58,502 nucleotides of DNA, taken from the NCBI GenBank assembly GCA_903892515.1, contig CAITIS010000010.1, forward strand, positions 1 through 58,502. Direction: 5' to 3'. The notes beneath the pieces were generated by a model that was not told where the DNA came from, made no database searches, and saw only the letters and a program-made list of their open reading frames with translations. This document shows positions 17,775 through 26,240 of the stretch, piece by piece. The stretch is from an uncultured Planctomycetota bacterium. GTDB taxonomy: Bacteria; Planctomycetota; Phycisphaerae; SM23-33. The position numbers were made by a program, and so were the translations under genes. How positions within the stretch are numbered: position 1 is the stretch's first letter; each line of letters starts with the position of its first letter.

Positions 17775-18332
17775 ATGTCGCAAACGCATTATGACGCCCT
17801 GGGGCACTGGGCCGAAGCCTCGGCCTGCCAGGGCTCCCAACTCGTCCGCATCCTTTCCTGCCAGCAGTACAACCGGTACCTGGCGCATCCCATCGGCTTT
17901 ACCTCCGACGGCAGCACGCTGTTGCTCTCGGGGGCCGACCTGAGCGTGACCAACCTGGCCGAGCCGGCCAACGCCGCCGGCACCGTGCCGGCCAATACCG
18001 ACGCCCTGGCCATCGACGCCGGCGGACGCTGGATCGTCTTTGTCCGCAATGCCGCCCCGTCATTGGCGGTTGGCTTTGTGGGCAAGGTCATGACCGTCGC
18101 GGGCTCGGCGCACTACATCGTGCATGAGCAGGTTCTCCAGAACGGCGCGTACCACGACAAGGCCGGCGCCGCTGACATCTCGGCCGACAACCTGGCCGAA
18201 CTGACGCTGGGCCCCGGCGCGGCGGTGGACGTGGGCACCTTCGTCAGCCTGCAAGGCATTCTCGATGGCGGCAGCCCGCCGACGTTGCGGTACGTCTTCG
18301 ACCATCCCCTGTACGCAAAGTACCTCAACTAA
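17775..18332 (+). CDS. Phage structural protein, unknown
   Basis: 185 residues, mixed Ala/Gly-rich beta protein, starting 4 bases after the previous stop and ending 3 bases before the next ATG. It includes NRYLAHPIGFTSDGSTLLLSG and a C-terminal YVFDHPLYAKYLN. No conserved motif is recognised. It is likely a tail-tip or fibre-associated component by position only. Confidence 0.45.
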   Translation: MSQTHYDALGHWAEASACQGSQLVRILSCQQYNRYLAHPIGFTSDGSTLLLSGADLSVTNLAEPANAAGTVPANTDALAIDAGGRWIVFVRNAAPSLAVGFVGKVMTVAGSAHYIVHEQVLQNGAYHDKAGAADISADNLAELTLGPGAAVDVGTFVSLQGILDGGSPPTLRYVFDHPLYAKYLN

Positions 18333-18334
18333 CC

Positions 18335-19363
18335 ATGAGCTACCAACCCAACTGGACGCAAGGCGATGGCGGCCGGCTCTCCCCGGGCAAGCACTGGGTG
18401 CGCGACGACGATCTGCTGGACATCGCCCGCGAACTCAACCGGCGGCGCAACCTGGGCTATGTGAACAGCCAGTCCATCGACAACCAGGTGGCGCCGGGCC
18501 TGCTGGCGCGGCTGTACACCATGCAAGGCCTGTCCGCGCCGCCCTTCGACAGCCTGCGGAAGGCGGCCATGGACATCCTGTCCATGCCGGCGGGGCTGTC
18601 GGGCGGGGTGCCGGCCTCGCCCGCAGCGGTGGAGTGGCTCTGGCCCGATGCCGGCGCGGACTATGGCAAGACGATCGTCGCGAGCATGCCGCAGGCTGGG
18701 CAGGTGGAACTGCTGGCCAAGCTCAACACGCCCTCGGGCTGGACGGATCCGAATCTCGCCGGCCGGTACATCCGCGCCGTCCACGTCAACGAGCTGCGCT
18801 GGTGCATGGAAAAGGTCTGCCGCGGGCGGTGGCGGCTGCCGGTGTATTCCATCGCCGGCATCATTTCGGTCATGCCCGACAGCGGCTGGGTGGGCGGTAT
18901 CGTGGCCCGGAACGTCTACAGCGAGGTGCGGGCGATGGCCCACGTGACCATGTGCGGCGACGGCGAATTCGGCGGCCTGGGCCAGGGGCTGATCAATGTG
19001 AACGTCCTGCCCAGTTCGCTGCTGCACGTCACGGCCGATCAGCCCTGCACCATCGGCGTCTACCAGCTTCTGCGCCACATCGATTTCACCGGCAACCCGC
19101 CATCGTGGAGGTGGTACGACCCTGACGGGGGCTTGGAATGGACCTCGCCCGGGGGGCTGGGCGGCGGCGACGCGGCGTTCCTGGGGCAGGTGACCATACC
19201 GGCCAACGGCCTGGGCACCATCAGCACCGCGGCGCTGACGGGAGCCCTGCAAAACATGGTCGACGGCCAGGAATCCAACTTCATATTCGCGCGCGTCGAT
19301 TCCAGCTACGCGGCGGCCGCCTTCACCGCCGAAGCGGCCGTGGACTTTGAATTGACGTCCTGA
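18335..19363 (+). CDS. Phage tail fibre-like or appendage protein
   Basis: 342 residues with a helical N terminus (DDDLLDIARELNRRRNLGY) and a Gly-rich beta-rich body (GGDAAFLGQVTIPANGLGTIS), ending in a strand-rich domain. It lies at the 3' end of the structural block. Function by homology is not recognised; receptor-binding or fibre roles are plausible. Confidence 0.5.
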   Translation: MSYQPNWTQGDGGRLSPGKHWVRDDDLLDIARELNRRRNLGYVNSQSIDNQVAPGLLARLYTMQGLSAPPFDSLRKAAMDILSMPAGLSGGVPASPAAVEWLWPDAGADYGKTIVASMPQAGQVELLAKLNTPSGWTDPNLAGRYIRAVHVNELRWCMEKVCRGRWRLPVYSIAGIISVMPDSGWVGGIVARNVYSEVRAMAHVTMCGDGEFGGLGQGLINVNVLPSSLLHVTADQPCTIGVYQLLRHIDFTGNPPSWRWYDPDGGLEWTSPGGLGGGDAAFLGQVTIPANGLGTISTAALTGALQNMVDGQESNFIFARVDSSYAAAAFTAEAAVDFELTS

Positions 19364-19563
19364 TGACAGGGACTTTGAGTCGACGTCCTGATTTGGGTGC
19401 GATGGCCTGACTCGCCCGAGCAGAGTGAGGACGAGGCTGGCCATGTCCGACCGGCATAGGTAGAGCCGCAACGGCGCGGCTCAACCTATGGCACCCTGCT
19501 GAAGAACTCGTCTTCTCTGGCCTCTGGCCTCCGACCTCGCACCTCTTCCAGAAAGGAGAAACA
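19364..19563. repeat. GGTAGAGCCGCAAC hairpin spacer
   Basis: A hairpin of CATAGGTAGAGCCGCAACGG type pairing with GCGGCTCAACCTATG lies at 19456-19490. Near-tandem CTGGCCTCTGGCCTCCGACC occurs at 19518-19545. Both families recur in non-phage spacers (38065-38100 and 57082-57112). Confidence 0.65.
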
Positions 19564-19839
19564 ATGACCGCACCCTTTAGCGACCTGGCCAGCCTTGGGG
19601 CGGCCGGAATCATGGGCACGATGTGGCTGTGGGAACGCCGCAACAGCCGGCAGCGCGACGAGCAGCTCACCGACAGCCACGACCGCATCACCCGCGATGA
19701 GCAGCGGCTTTCCAGCCTCATCGAGGTGGTCGAGCACAACACCGAAGCCCTCACGCGTTTCACCGAAACCCAGACCCACGTGCAGACGGCCCTGACCGAT
19801 CTGCGGGAGGAGATCAAGAATGGACACAAGGCGGCGTAG
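19564..19839 (+). CDS. Holin-like small membrane protein (BhlA-like layout)
   Basis: 91 residues with an N-terminal hydrophobic segment (residues 8-23, LASLGAAGIMGTMWLW), then a basic stop and a long coiled coil. This is the architecture of BhlA/XhlA-type holins. AGAAAGGAGAA precedes the ATG. It overlaps the following lipoprotein by 20 bases. If functional, it would permeabilise the inner membrane for particle release. Confidence 0.5.
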   Translation: MTAPFSDLASLGAAGIMGTMWLWERRNSRQRDEQLTDSHDRITRDEQRLSSLIEVVEHNTEALTRFTETQTHVQTALTDLREEIKNGHKAA

Positions 19840-20308
19840 TTTGATGGTTGCGACACTCCTGGCCGCGCTGGCTGGCTGCACCAGCCCGCCGGCCACGCTG
19901 GAACTCGTGGGCGTAGCCCAAAAGGCCCTCTCTGACGCGCGGGTGTATCAGGATCAGCGGCACCAGGAGGCGATGGGCAACCTGGACAGCCTGGCCTCAT
20001 CCATGGACGCTGCCTTCGACGCCGACGTGCGGCTGGTGGCCGCCGGCGGTATAACCGCCCCCGATGGCAAGGCCGTGGCGCTGACGCCGGAGTGGGTCAT
20101 CTCGGCCCGCAAGGGCTACGCGGCCGGGCGGGACACGCTGACGGCCCAGCGGCAACGCATGGAGAGCGGCCACTCGCAACAGCAGGACAACCTCTCGGCC
20201 GCCGCCGAGGCGCTCGACCTGGCCAAGGCGTTGATTATCCAGTCCTCAGTACTCAATGAGCAGGCGCGGCATATCCTCATGAGCCTGCAAGGAAAGGCGA
20301 ATCCATGA
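19820..20308 (+). CDS. Lipoprotein, helical, phage-associated
   Basis: 162 residues with a lipoprotein signal (lipobox LAGC, Cys20) after RRRSLMVATLLAA. The mature protein is helical with an HQEAMGNLDSLASSMDAAFDAD tract. Placement between two small membrane proteins resembles a spanin-like lysis position, but length and sequence do not match known o-spanins. The GGGAGGAG site lies inside the preceding gene. Confidence 0.5.
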   Translation: MDTRRRSLMVATLLAALAGCTSPPATLELVGVAQKALSDARVYQDQRHQEAMGNLDSLASSMDAAFDADVRLVAAGGITAPDGKAVALTPEWVISARKGYAAGRDTLTAQRQRMESGHSQQQDNLSAAAEALDLAKALIIQSSVLNEQARHILMSLQGKANP

Positions 20309-20577
20309 GCGGACAAACCAGTGGTAGCGAGCAAACCGTCGAGCAGATCGTGCAGCAGGCCGTGGGCCAGAGTTTTGAGCAGTGGGCGAGTCAGCACCCC
20401 GCTCTCGCGGCCGTCATCGACCGCGTCCGCGTGACGGATATTACCGTGGCCTCACTCCGCAACAGCCCCGAATACCGCCAGGCCGTGGCCGACTACACCC
20501 AGGGCGTGACGGAACTGAACCTGTTGTCGCAACTAATAAAGCTGGCCGGCCCGATCCTGGTCGGGCTGCTGGCGTAG
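20305..20577 (+). CDS. Small protein with C-terminal membrane segment
   Basis: 90 residues. Gln/Glu-rich helical N terminus, then LLSQLIKLAGPILVGLLA as a C-terminal hydrophobic anchor. The start overlaps the upstream stop (ATGA). It may be a holin accessory or tail-anchor protein, and it ends the continuous phage-like operon. Confidence 0.45.
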   Translation: MSGQTSGSEQTVEQIVQQAVGQSFEQWASQHPALAAVIDRVRVTDITVASLRNSPEYRQAVADYTQGVTELNLLSQLIKLAGPILVGLLA

Positions 20578-20652
20578 GGCAAGTTTCCAACAGGCCATAT
20601 CGAGAGCCGCTTATTTGCGCCCAGTGTCATTCGCCAGAAAGGAAGAATCGTA

Positions 20653-21551
20653 ATGAAGCACGACCATGATCTCGCCGCCGCAATTCGAGCGCGTGTCGCG
20701 CCGGAGGGTATTTGGACACTGGGCGGTGCTGCGCAAAAAAGATTGTCGGACTCGCTGAGCCGTTTGCCCAAGAAGGAAGTCTCCGAGGACGAACGGCGAT
20801 ACCCGACGAGCCCGGAGGGACTTCGGGCCTTCCTGGATGGTTTCTTCGCCCGCCACTATTTCCAGGTCAAGATAGCTTGGTCGAATACTTTGCCAGCCCA
20901 GCCTTCGAATTAGGCGTGCAACGAGGCGCGATCCATGTCGCGGATGTTGGGAGCGGCCCGGCAGTCGCATCTCTCGCTATCGCAGATTTGGCGGCTGCCG
21001 CGATGGACGCCATGAGCAGTGCTGGCACGCTGCGAGGAAACAGTAGGATCACCATCCACTGCGTTCTAAATGACACCTCCGAGGTATGCCTCACCGAAGG
21101 GCGTCTCCTTCTGGAAAAGTACAATCGAGCGGGAAATGGACGAGTCTCGACTGGGCGAATCCTGCCTCTGTCGATTCCCTTCCCGACGAGCAACACGCAC
21201 TTTCGCCGCATCGCCCGCATGACATCTCCCTACGACATTTGTTGCCTGGGATATGTTCTGACTCCGTTGTCCGAGCAGATGGGCGCTGACGGAACCGCGG
21301 AGGCGGTTTGCGTACTGTCGCAAGCAGGGAGTCTAAACGGCGGTCGGCTGCTCCTGACACAGGATAGATTTCGTGAGGATCTGCATCGTCAGATCTGCCG
21401 CGAGATAGGTGTGTCGGCCGAAATGGCCGAACTCAAACAGCGGGTCTATGACAGCCAGAATCAGAACTCCGAGCACACGTACAGGTACTGTCGATCATGC
21501 ACACCGACGTCCGAGGTGGTCGCGGCCAATTCGACGGTGGCGGTTGTCTAG
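20653..21551 (+). pseudogene. SAM-dependent methyltransferase-like gene, frameshifted
   Basis: The first 70 or so codons (MKHDHDLAAAIRARVAPEG to ARHYFQVK) run in one frame. A clearly continuing protein (QDSLVEYFASPAFELG, then methyltransferase motif I AIHVADVGSGPAVASLA) lies in the -1 frame from about 20870. The join falls near TTCCAGGTCAAGATAG. This is either a real inactivating frameshift or an assembly/sequencing error. Downstream, YDICCLGYVLTPL fits the post-II region of class I methyltransferases. No slippery heptamer is evident. GC is lower than in the phage genes, and the gene could be cargo at the module end. Confidence 0.55.
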
Positions 21552-21568
21552 AGCGTAAGTATTATCCG

Positions 21569-22669
21569 CTACGGCGTCTCGATGAGGTTCTGTTTACAGC
21601 ACTTCGCGGGGACGCCGTGGCGGCGGCAGATGGCCAGCAGCCGACCGGTCACGTCGGATTGAACTGCCGGGGGCAGGCGCCAGCTTCCGCCGCGGAAGGT
21701 CAAACGTTCTGGGGCGGCGACGAATTCGTAAAGCGACCGCATGCGTCGCATGACAGGGGAAAGCTGCCGCATTCGAGGCTGGACGATCTTTGCCGGCGAA
21801 TAAACGACGTGCTGAACACCGGCCTCGCGGGCAAAGGTGACGAGTTGTTCCAGGTCGTCGAGCGTTTGCGGGAGCGGCAGCCCGAAATCCTGATAGGTCG
21901 CGGCCGGCGCGGTCTTTCCGGACAAGGGCGAGCTGGGAAACAGCGGGTCGATTCTGAGCACAACCCTCACGCCTTCCCGGCAAAGCTGGCGAATGCTCTC
22001 GGTTCGATCCTGTATGCTCGGTGCGCCTGAATCGTACAGTTGCCGGGCATCCTCGCGCCAGAACGCGAGGCTGACTTCGATGAGGAACTGCGCTCGGGAC
22101 GAGTCGAGCTTGCGGAACAGATCAACGCACCCCGACTCCACAGCCAGCCGCGGGTTCTTCGTCAGCACAACAACGCTGGTGAACCTTCGGCGGTGGGCGA
22201 GAAGTTCTTGTAGCGCCAGGCGGGTGTGGCCCGCGGTCGCCTCCAACGGCTGGAACGGGTCGGTGCTGTTGGACAGATGGATTGGCGCAGAGGGCACATC
22301 GAAACGTTCCAGGTCGGCGAGATCTTTCTCGAGCAACTTGGCGAAATCGCGTTTCACGTCAGGGTGGGGTAGCTCGTAAGCGGCGGCGTAACAGTATTCG
22401 CAGGAGTGTGCACAGCCGGTGTAGACATTTATGCAGTACCGATGGCCGCTGGAGAAACTGTGCTGGTTGGCAAACGGGCAGTACCACTTGATGACGCGTG
22501 GCCGGGTCGGACTGAGAACGGACTTCTTCGATCCGTGGGGCAGAAAGTACATCGCCAGGGCAGTCTGCTCTTGCGGTGGCTTGTCTTGCCAGACTGGCGC
22601 GTATTGTGGATCGACTCGGCTGGCCAGCGCCAAGCCTTCTTCGCTGGTGTTGTGGTTGAATAAATCCAT
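21569..22669 (-). CDS. Radical SAM protein of the SPL-like/COG1533 group
   Basis: 366 residues. CxxxCxxC at C86, C90 and C93 in NVYTGCAHSCEYCYA binds the SAM [4Fe-4S] cluster. IHLSNSTDPFQPLE and VVLTKNP are typical of spore photoproduct lyase-like proteins. The SPL active cysteine region is not conserved enough to call a DNA lyase, so substrate is unknown; a C-terminal CC pair is present. The start MDLFNHNTS (ATG 22669) is chosen over a longer frame that is not conserved. It converges with the frameshifted methyltransferase. Confidence 0.65.
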   Translation of the reverse strand: MDLFNHNTSEEGLALASRVDPQYAPVWQDKPPQEQTALAMYFLPHGSKKSVLSPTRPRVIKWYCPFANQHSFSSGHRYCINVYTGCAHSCEYCYAAAYELPHPDVKRDFAKLLEKDLADLERFDVPSAPIHLSNSTDPFQPLEATAGHTRLALQELLAHRRRFTSVVVLTKNPRLAVESGCVDLFRKLDSSRAQFLIEVSLAFWREDARQLYDSGAPSIQDRTESIRQLCREGVRVVLRIDPLFPSSPLSGKTAPAATYQDFGLPLPQTLDDLEQLVTFAREAGVQHVVYSPAKIVQPRMRQLSPVMRRMRSLYEFVAAPERLTFRGGSWRLPPAVQSDVTGRLLAICRRHGVPAKCCKQNLIETP

Positions 22670-22824
22670 ACTTGCCAGGCAGAATCCTAGCAAATGGCCG
22701 GGCGATTCGCCACCACGCCCGGTGACAGCGGCCATGCTCCCTGCCGCAACACAAGATTGTCGACCTTTCCCTGACAGGGCCGCTGCCCCTTTTCCCACCG
22801 CGGTCTTGGCGATAACATCGTCTT

Positions 22825-23439
22825 ATGCGAGTCATCGTTACAGCCGGGCCGACGCGGGAGTATATCGACAGCGTCCGCTTCATCACCAACGCCTCCAGCG
22901 GCAAGATGGGGTACGCCTGCGCGGCTGCGGCCATGAGGGCCGGCCACCAGGTTACGCTCATCACCGGGCCGGTGAGCCTTTCGCCGCCGGCGGGCTGTGG
23001 CGTGATCCGCATCGTCTCGGTGGAAGAGCTCCAGGCCGCACTGGCCGAAGAATTCCCCATCGCCGACCTGCTGATTATGGCCGCGGCAGTGGGGGACTTT
23101 ACCGTGGCCAACCGCACCCCGCACAAGATCAGCCGCAAGGACGGCCCGATTACGATTCAGCTCGTGCCCACGCCCGACGTGCTGGCCGGCGTGACGGCCA
23201 ACCGCCGAACCGGCCAAGTGATCGTCGGCTTCAGCGTCGAGGACCGGCACGACCAGGCCAAGGCCCGCCAGGAAATGGCCGACAAGCGCTGCGACTTCAT
23301 GGTGCTTAACGGTCCCTCGGCCATGATGGCCGACGAAAGCGAAGCGTGCATCCTGAGCCCCGCCGGCGTGGTGCTCCCCTGGCAGCGGCGCAGCAAGCAG
23401 GAATTGGCCGAGCAGGTCGTGGGGCTGCTGAAACGCTAG
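22825..23439 (+). CDS. coaB: CoaB, phosphopantothenate-cysteine ligase (standalone)
   Basis: 204 residues matching the CoaB half of the usual CoaBC fusion: ITNASSGKMGYACA (nucleotide-binding loop), MAAAVGDFTVANRTPHKI with the conserved Lys region, and VGFSVED. CoaB joins phosphopantothenate with cysteine using CTP (or ATP). CoaC, normally fused N-terminally, is absent here. ATG 22825 follows a weak promoter-like GATAAC by 7 bases, with no clear ribosome site, so a leaderless start is possible. Confidence 0.85.
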   Translation: MRVIVTAGPTREYIDSVRFITNASSGKMGYACAAAAMRAGHQVTLITGPVSLSPPAGCGVIRIVSVEELQAALAEEFPIADLLIMAAAVGDFTVANRTPHKISRKDGPITIQLVPTPDVLAGVTANRRTGQVIVGFSVEDRHDQAKARQEMADKRCDFMVLNGPSAMMADESEACILSPAGVVLPWQRRSKQELAEQVVGLLKR

Positions 23440-23765
23440 GAAACCGCACCGGCCCGCGTGCAACCAGCTGCACGCCCTACGAGCGGGTGCCACGGCTGCG
23501 GAGTTTGCAGCCGTGCGAACACACCTGCAAACGCCGCAGGTGTGGCACCCTGGCAAAGTTGATGCATGGCCAGCCCAACGGCGGGCTGACCATGGCACCC
23601 GGCACCCAGCCGGTGTGGCACCCGGCAAAGCAAACGGGTGGGCCTCGCAAACGGCGCTCGACCTGGCCTACGTTCTGTCTTTTCTTCCCGCCCGGCCGTA
23701 CAATGCCCGCACCAAAGACCACAGCCGAGGGCGGCTGTGCCACCTAACTGCAAGCGACATCCATT
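23440..23765. repeat. Repeat-filled spacer upstream of pyrC
   Basis: Contains overlapping direct and inverted words (GTGCAACCAGCTGCAC, GCAAACGCCGCAGGTGTGGC, CCCAACGGCGGGCTGACC) and a GGCGGCTGTGCC segment at 23716-23742 related to the GGCACAGCC family. No gene is supported. A TACAAT at 23699-23704 may be the pyrC -10 element. Confidence 0.55.
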
Positions 23766-25040
23766 ATGACTGACATCCTCATCACCAACGGACGCGTCAT
23801 TGACCCGGCCAACGGCGTGGACAAGCTCGCCGACATCGCCATCACCGGCGGCAAGATCGCCCGCGTCGGCGGCAAGATGCCAGCCAAGGCCGCCACGATC
23901 ATCGACGCCAAGGGCTGCATCGTGGCCCCGGGGCTGATCGACATCCACGTGCACTGCCGCGAGCCGGGCCACGAAGAGGAAGAGACTATCGCCACCGCGT
24001 CGGCCGCTGCGGTCGCCGGCGGCTTCACCACCGTTTGCGCCATGCCCAACACGCACCCGCCGCTGGACGATGAGGCCGCCATTCAGTTCGTGCTGGAGCG
24101 AGCGGCTGTGGCCAAGCTGGCCCGTGTGCTGCCGGTGGGCTGCATCACCAAGGGCCGGGCCGGCAAGGAACTGGCCGAGATGGGCGCCATGATGTCGGCC
24201 GGGGCGGTCGCCTTCTCCGACGATGGCGAGGGCATCGGCTCGACGGCCACCATGCAGCGGGCGCTGCAATACGCCCAGCTCCTGGGCGTCTCGCTCATGC
24301 AGCACTGCCAGGATCCCGACTTGGCCGGCGGGCACATGAACAGCGGTCCCACGGCCACGCGGCTGGGGTTGGCGGGCATCGCCAGCACGGGCGAAGAACT
24401 CATGCTGCAGCGCGACTTAGTCCTGACCGAGCGGACCAAGGCTCGCTACCACGTGCAGCACATTTCCTCAGCCGGGTCGGTGGAACTGGTGCGCCAGGCC
24501 AAGGCTCGCGGCCTGAGCGTGACGGCCGAGGCGACGCCGCACCACCTGTTGCTGACGGATGCATGCTGTTCCACGTATGACAGCGTGTACAAGGTCAACC
24601 CGCCGCTGCGGACGTCGGCCGACGTCGAGGCCGTGCGGCGGGGCGTGGCCGATGGCACCATCGACTGCCTGGCCACCGACCACGCGCCGCAATCGGCTGA
24701 GGAGAAGGAACTGGAATTCGGCTTGGCCCCCTTCGGCATGATTGCGCTGGAGTGCGCGCTGGCCCTGTACATCAAGGCGCTGATCGAGCCGGGGCTGCTG
24801 AACTGGCCCGGGCTGATCGCGCGGATGACGGCCAACCCGGCCAAGGTGATTCGGCAGAACCTGGGCACGCTTTCAGAAGGCGCCCCGGCCGACGTGACGG
24901 TGATCGACCCGGCCAAGCGCTGGACGGTCAAGACCGAGACGTTCCGCTCCAAGAGCCGCAACTGCCCCTACGAAGGCTGGAAGCTCAAAGGCCGGGCCGT
25001 CGCGACCATCGTCAACGGCCAGGTGAAGTTTCAAACGTAG
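23766..25040 (+). CDS. pyrC: Dihydroorotase PyrC (class I type)
   Basis: 424 residues. Metal ligands H61 and H63 lie in DIHVHCREPGHEEEE, and PHHLLLTD and DHAPQSAEEKE complete the dihydroorotase site. The enzyme cyclises N-carbamoyl-aspartate to dihydroorotate in pyrimidine synthesis. ATG 23766 is immediately before a canonical MTDILITNGRVIDP start. Its stop codon TAG (25038-25040) belongs to the left repeat of the neighbouring RAYT element, so the natural C terminus may once have been different. Confidence 0.92.
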   Translation: MTDILITNGRVIDPANGVDKLADIAITGGKIARVGGKMPAKAATIIDAKGCIVAPGLIDIHVHCREPGHEEEETIATASAAAVAGGFTTVCAMPNTHPPLDDEAAIQFVLERAAVAKLARVLPVGCITKGRAGKELAEMGAMMSAGAVAFSDDGEGIGSTATMQRALQYAQLLGVSLMQHCQDPDLAGGHMNSGPTATRLGLAGIASTGEELMLQRDLVLTERTKARYHVQHISSAGSVELVRQAKARGLSVTAEATPHHLLLTDACCSTYDSVYKVNPPLRTSADVEAVRRGVADGTIDCLATDHAPQSAEEKELEFGLAPFGMIALECALALYIKALIEPGLLNWPGLIARMTANPAKVIRQNLGTLSEGAPADVTVIDPAKRWTVKTETFRSKSRNCPYEGWKLKGRAVATIVNGQVKFQT

Positions 25041-25058
25041 GGCGGGCACTGCCCGCCG
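25037..25058. repeat. Left inverted repeat of RAYT element, overlapping the pyrC stop
   Basis: This 22-nt sequence begins GTAGGGCGGGCACTGCCCGC and is the exact reverse complement of 25747-25768. It is itself palindromic (GGCGGGCA/TGCCCGCC). The TAG of its second to fourth bases terminates pyrC. Confidence 0.85.
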
Positions 25059-25140
25059 TGTTTGTCGTCTCACGCGGCCTTGCGAGCTCCCCAAACGGGA
25101 AAGTGCTCCGTAAGATGCCGAGCCAGATCGGGGTTTACGT

Positions 25141-25695
25141 ATGCCAAACTATCGCCGGTCATACGTCGACGACGCCGTGTACTTCTTTACGGTCGTCACC
25201 TATCACCGCAGGCCGCTTTTTCATGCTGCCGCGGCGCGACGACACCTTCGGGAGGCCATCGCGGCGGTTCGAGCCGAAACGCCGTGGACGATGTTGGCCA
25301 TGGTCCTGCTGCCCGACCACGTGCACATGCTTTGGCGGCTGCCCGAAAACGATATGGACTACTCGCGACGCCTCGGAAAGATAAAGAAGGCTTTTACGAA
25401 AGCTTTCTTGCAAGCCGGTGGCGCTGCGGCCAGTGTCACCCACGGCGAGTCGGTCAAGAGATACCGCGGGATCTGGCAGCCGAGATTCTGGGAACACACG
25501 ATCCGCGACGCACGAGACCACAAGATGCATCTGGATTACATCCATGCCAATCCTGTCAAACATGGACTGGTGACGCGGGTACAGGATTGGGCATGGTCGT
25601 CGTTCCACCGATACGTCAAGTTGGGGGAATATGAGTTGGACTGGGCCGGCCATGTCGAGCTGCCCAGTGCCGTGGAATACTTCTATACAGAGTAG
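25141..25695 (+). CDS. REP-associated tyrosine transposase (RAYT, Y1/HUH family)
   Basis: 184 residues. HUH metal site H60-V-H62 in LPDHVHML and nucleophile candidate Y133 in LDYIHANPVKHGL give the single-tyrosine HUH transposase signature of RAYT/TnpA_REP proteins. These are single-copy genes that process short palindromic REP repeats. It is bordered at 25037-25058 and 25747-25768 by a perfect 22-nt inverted palindrome. ATG 25141 opens the conserved start. This protein is the best candidate for the agent spreading GGGCGGGCA palindromes in the window. Confidence 0.8.
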   Translation: MPNYRRSYVDDAVYFFTVVTYHRRPLFHAAAARRHLREAIAAVRAETPWTMLAMVLLPDHVHMLWRLPENDMDYSRRLGKIKKAFTKAFLQAGGAAASVTHGESVKRYRGIWQPRFWEHTIRDARDHKMHLDYIHANPVKHGLVTRVQDWAWSSFHRYVKLGEYELDWAGHVELPSAVEYFYTE

Positions 25696-25746
25696 ATGTA
25701 GGTCGAGCATCGCCCGACAAGCCTTCGTGAAACGAAGAGCCAAAGA

Positions 25747-25768
25747 CGGCGGGCAGTGCCCGCCCTAC
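25747..25768. repeat. Right inverted repeat of RAYT element, overlapping a stop codon
   Basis: Exact 22-nt inverted match to 25037-25058. On the minus strand its TAG at 25765-25767 ends the 119-residue gene to the right. Confidence 0.85.
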
Positions 25769-26124
25769 ATCTGCTGTCCAGCTTGAAACTGGCGCAGGGA
25801 TTCCGCGGTTGGCAATGCTTTGGGGGCGTCGCCAGCCAAACCGTAGACTTCAACGCCAGCCAAGACGCCTCCCTGCTCAAAGACGAAAACTCCGCTCAAG
25901 GTGACTTCTGTGCCGAAGACATACTCCGCGAGGGGATGGATTGGACCCGACGGCTTCGGAAGACCCTGGATCGAAAGATTGAAGCTTGGGCAACCACAGG
26001 GGCAACGCCAAGGAGTTGCCTGCGCCTTTTCCAACTGAGATAGAAACGCTTTCGCTTCCGGCCCGGCGTGTTCAAGCATCCAGCGAGTAAGATGCATTTC
26101 AGCGGCTGTCAGTTGGCGGTTCAT
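25765..26124 (-). CDS. Conserved hypothetical small protein with CPCGCPS motif
   Basis: 119 residues. Starts MNRQLTAAEMHLTRWMLEHAG, has WRCPCGCPSFNL (possible metal or structural cysteines), and ends VFVFEQGGVLAGVEVYGLAG. I recall the pattern from uncharacterised bacterial proteins of this size but cannot name the family. ATG 26124 is followed by the conserved helix. The C-terminal codons and stop lie in the right RAYT repeat, so the gene tail has been re-written by that element. Confidence 0.6.
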   Translation of the reverse strand: MNRQLTAAEMHLTRWMLEHAGPEAKAFLSQLEKAQATPWRCPCGCPSFNLSIQGLPKPSGPIHPLAEYVFGTEVTLSGVFVFEQGGVLAGVEVYGLAGDAPKALPTAESLRQFQAGQQM

Positions 26125-26218
26125 AGGCGATCCTGCTCCTGCTGACCGATGACTCTCGCTCAGACAGGAATTCACTAATTCTATCGGGCTTCGTCACTTT
26201 CACACCTGGAAACACATC

Positions 26219-26240
26219 GGCGGGCAGTGCCCGCCCTACG
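26219..26240. repeat. Third copy of the GGGCGGGCA palindrome, overlapping a stop codon
   Basis: The core sequence is the same as in the RAYT inverted repeats (CGGCGGGCAGTGCCCGCC then CTACG). On the minus strand its TAG (26236-26238) is the stop codon of the exporter gene beginning at 27132. Confidence 0.8.
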
